From positions 1-34,143 of the forward strand of contig PKWK01000306.1 in NCBI GenBank assembly GCA_003133205.1: a stretch of 34,143 bases of DNA, written 5' to 3'. Shown in pieces: positions 31,973 to 34,143 of this stretch. Position numbers and translations under genes: made by a program. The stretch's first letter is position 1. Each line of letters opens with the position of its first letter. The notes under the pieces were generated by a model. The model was not told the DNA's origin. It saw only the letters and a program-made list of their open reading frames with translations, and made no database searches. This DNA is from Granulicella sp. (GTDB taxonomy: Bacteria; Acidobacteriota; Terriglobia; Terriglobales; Acidobacteriaceae).

Positions 31973-34143
31973 ATGGCTCACGAGAATGCTTCTGCAAGAA
32001 AAATGGTTAAAGTGGCAACCGCTTTCCTGGGGCTCATATCTTGTGTAATGTCTTGTCCCTCGGCCCGCTCACAAGTAGCCGGTGCCGGCCTTTCAGGCAC
32101 CATCCGTGATATTTCGGGCGCAGTGATTTCGGGCAGCCGAGTCTCAATCAAAAACCTGGGGACTGATGTCGTGAGAACCGTAACCACAAACTCCGACGGT
32201 ATTTTTTCAGCGCCCAACCTACCTCCGGGAGCGTATCAGGTTACGGTCAAATCGTCGGGGTTCGAGACGTTGGTCCAGTCGAACCTCACATTGACAGTCG
32301 GCGCTCAACAAGAGTTGCGACTAACCATGAAGATTGGCGAAATCTCCCAGACAGTCACCGTTAGCCAACGTCCCCCGACTATCGATCTGGCGTCGGCGAT
32401 GATTAGCTCTACGGTCGGCTCCACAACCGTGCGTGAGCTTCCCTTGAATGGTCGCGATTGGACGCAGTTGGCAACTCTCGAACCCGGAGTCAATACGGTG
32501 CGCACTCAGGCGAGCACGAGCTCAGCGACTGCGAATCGCACCAACCGCGGTTTTGGCAACCAGCTGACCGACTCAGGGCACAGTCCTTATGAGAATAGCT
32601 ATCGCATGAATGGCATTAACATCAACGACTACAGTAACGGCGCTCCCGGTAGCGCAATTGGAGCAAACCTTGGCGTGGACGCCATTCAGGAATTCTCGAT
32701 CGTTACCACGAACTACACCGCCGAATACGGTCGAACGTCTGGAGCCGTTATCAACGCAGTAACACGGTCGGGGACCAATAAGTTCTACGGAACGGCGTTT
32801 GGGTTTTTACGCGACTCTCATCTGGACTCCAAAAACTACTTCGACAGCAAGACTAAACCCATCGCCCCGTTTCACCGCTATCAGTTTGGTGGAGCCGGTG
32901 GAGGCCCGATCGTACGAGATAAGACCTTCATCTTTGGCGCATACGAAGGAGTTCGCCAGGCTCAGAGTTCTACGAGTGCAGTCGTCGTGCCCTCGCCGGC
33001 TGCACGCAACGGACTTCTTTGCTCGTTATGTGCCACCCCAAATCAGCTTCCCTTCGTTGCTGGTTCCACAAATTCAAATGGCGTATCGCTCACCGTCGTG
33101 CCGTATCTGGGGTTCTGGCCATTGGCACCCGCAGGATCCCCATTCTCCACGAATGGAGACACACAGTCCTTTTCTACAAACGGAGTCGTCAATCTAAAAG
33201 AGAACTATGCCACCGTAAGACTCGACCATCACTTCTCAGAGAGCGACACTCTGTCGGCAACCTGGATGTACGACCGTGGACCGTATACCGAACCCGATCC
33301 TCTCTTGAATGTGCTCAGTAGCCTCCTCAGCGAGCGCCAGCTTTATGGCCTGGAGGAAAGCCATCTATTCAGCGCAGCACTGGTAAACACAGCGCGTTTT
33401 GGCTTCAACAGATCGAAAGGTTACAGCGGCGGAGTCGTGGGTGCTATTACTCCTGTCGCGGGAGACACCACTCTTGGCATACGACCCGGCATCGCTGCGC
33501 CAATCATCCAAGGAACAGGCCTAACCGCGACTGCTTCGGTCGGCAGCGCCACGCAGAACTTCCTCGTCTCGAATTCCTTCCAGTTCTACGATGACCTCTT
33601 TCTGACCAAGGGCAAGCATTCTCTGAAATTTGGCTTTGCCCTTGAGCCGATCCAGTTCAATAATCTTACCCACCAGCGCCAGAACGGGGTCTACACCTTC
33701 AGCGGGACGACGGGCGTGGCCGGCATCACTGCCCTACAGGCATTTCTTCAGGACACGCCCGCTAGCGTCACCGAGCTCTCGCCCGGCACCGGTTTCGAAG
33801 AAGGCTCGCGGCAGACTTCGCTCGGATTTTACGTGCATGACAGCTGGCAAGCACTACCTAGCCTGAACATAAACATAGGTCTTCGCTATGAACCGGTGAC
33901 GCTCCCCACCGAGGCCCACGGACTGTATGGCTCGCTGGTGAATCTCACCGATCCGACGGTAACTAGAGTTCCTACCCTTTGGGCGAAGAACCCTTCGCTC
34001 AAGAACTTTGAGCCACGGGTGGGTTTATCCTGGGACCCATTTGGAACCCAGAAGACCTCGATTCACGCAGGCTTTGGGGTCTTCGACATATTGCCATTGC
34101 CCTGGATGTACAACCAGACGCTTCCCTCAAGCGTTCCCTTCAC
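31973..34143 (+). CDS. TonB-dependent receptor 3 (Oar-like), partial, runs off the window end
   Basis: 723 codons without a stop to the last base. The ATG has a strong ribosome site (AGGAG, 8 nt before). Signal peptide about 1-33 (VATAFLGLISCVMSCPSARS|Q). Carboxypeptidase-regulatory-like domain about 38-115 (LSGTIRDISGAVISGSRVSI, SDGIFSAPNLPPGAYQVTV). Plug-like domain: LPLNGRDWTQLATLEPGVN, YRMNGININDYSN, QEFSIVTTNYTAEYGRTSGA, and the RSGTNKFYGTAFGF entry to the barrel. The barrel continues (FGAYEGVRQ, TKGKHSLKFGFA, QTSLGFYVHDSWQ, LNINIGLRYEP). The role is outer-membrane uptake. It starts 255 bp after an integrase remnant, so it either resumes the core chromosome or belongs to another insertion. 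I see no clear promoter or gene in 31718-31972. Confidence 0.92.
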   Translation, partial: MAHENASARKMVKVATAFLGLISCVMSCPSARSQVAGAGLSGTIRDISGAVISGSRVSIKNLGTDVVRTVTTNSDGIFSAPNLPPGAYQVTVKSSGFETLVQSNLTLTVGAQQELRLTMKIGEISQTVTVSQRPPTIDLASAMISSTVGSTTVRELPLNGRDWTQLATLEPGVNTVRTQASTSSATANRTNRGFGNQLTDSGHSPYENSYRMNGININDYSNGAPGSAIGANLGVDAIQEFSIVTTNYTAEYGRTSGAVINAVTRSGTNKFYGTAFGFLRDSHLDSKNYFDSKTKPIAPFHRYQFGGAGGGPIVRDKTFIFGAYEGVRQAQSSTSAVVVPSPAARNGLLCSLCATPNQLPFVAGSTNSNGVSLTVVPYLGFWPLAPAGSPFSTNGDTQSFSTNGVVNLKENYATVRLDHHFSESDTLSATWMYDRGPYTEPDPLLNVLSSLLSERQLYGLEESHLFSAALVNTARFGFNRSKGYSGGVVGAITPVAGDTTLGIRPGIAAPIIQGTGLTATASVGSATQNFLVSNSFQFYDDLFLTKGKHSLKFGFALEPIQFNNLTHQRQNGVYTFSGTTGVAGITALQAFLQDTPASVTELSPGTGFEEGSRQTSLGFYVHDSWQALPSLNINIGLRYEPVTLPTEAHGLYGSLVNLTDPTVTRVPTLWAKNPSLKNFEPRVGLSWDPFGTQKTSIHAGFGVFDILPLPWMYNQTLPSSVPF

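Noticed and set aside
1..34143. tRNA, rRNA, riboswitch or CRISPR array
   Set aside because: I saw no cloverleaf, rRNA-like stretch, known riboswitch core or regularly spaced short repeats. The only tandem repeats are protein-coding Ig domains. Short or divergent RNAs cannot be excluded by eye.

Overview
The window looks like a chromosomal segment of an Acidobacteriota bacterium, most likely class Terriglobia (Granulicella/Edaphobacter/Terriglobus-like). This is inferred from protein architecture, not from a database search. The pointers are three large Oar-type TonB-dependent receptors with an N-terminal carboxypeptidase-regulatory-like domain, giant secreted NHL/Ig-repeat proteins with a characteristic membrane-hairpin C terminus, plant-polysaccharide glycosidases, and moderately high GC coding DNA.

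Layout. 1-1097: 5'-truncated Ig-like surface protein. 1320-7177: a 1752-residue secreted protein (NHL propeller plus ten Ig-like repeats), translationally coupled to a small outer-membrane beta-barrel protein. 7220-12471: a metabolic block. A MaoC-type hydratase gene is divergent from a three-gene operon with ATGA overlaps (solute-binding-protein-like, CaiB-type CoA-transferase, second solute-binding-protein-like), which is convergent with a RhaT-type sugar symporter. Both solute-binding-like proteins lack a signal peptide. 12796-17544: TonB-dependent receptor 1, a terminator, and a Gfo/Idh/MocA oxidoreductase on the other strand. 18222-21599: TonB-dependent receptor 2. 21788-26440: HpcH/HpaI-type aldolase, a GH31 C-terminal remnant, a Tat-exported GH127 glycosidase and an iron-type alcohol dehydrogenase. 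26447-31717: an accessory island with pieces of three different site-specific recombinases around a HipBA module, a Uma2-like protein, a small XRE regulator, an OB-fold membrane protein, an unknown 97-residue protein and a DUF2924 protein. 31973 to the end: TonB-dependent receptor 3, running off the window.

How it may fit together. The receptors would bring oligosaccharides or glycosides across the outer membrane. GH127 releases beta-L-arabinofuranose-type residues in the periplasm, and a RhaT-like symporter imports a (deoxy)sugar. The Gfo/Idh oxidoreductase, HpcH/HpaI-type aldolase and Fe-type dehydrogenase would suit a non-phosphorylative deoxysugar route ending in pyruvate plus lactaldehyde (inference). 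The least explained part is the MaoC / SBP-like / CaiB / SBP-like block. A 15-bp palindrome, TTCCG-N5-CGGAA, occurs in the divergent MaoC/SBP-like promoter region and again in the divergent RhaT/receptor-1 promoter region. It suggests that outer-membrane uptake, inner-membrane import and this CoA-linked cytosolic module form one regulon. That is the best candidate here for an undescribed system.
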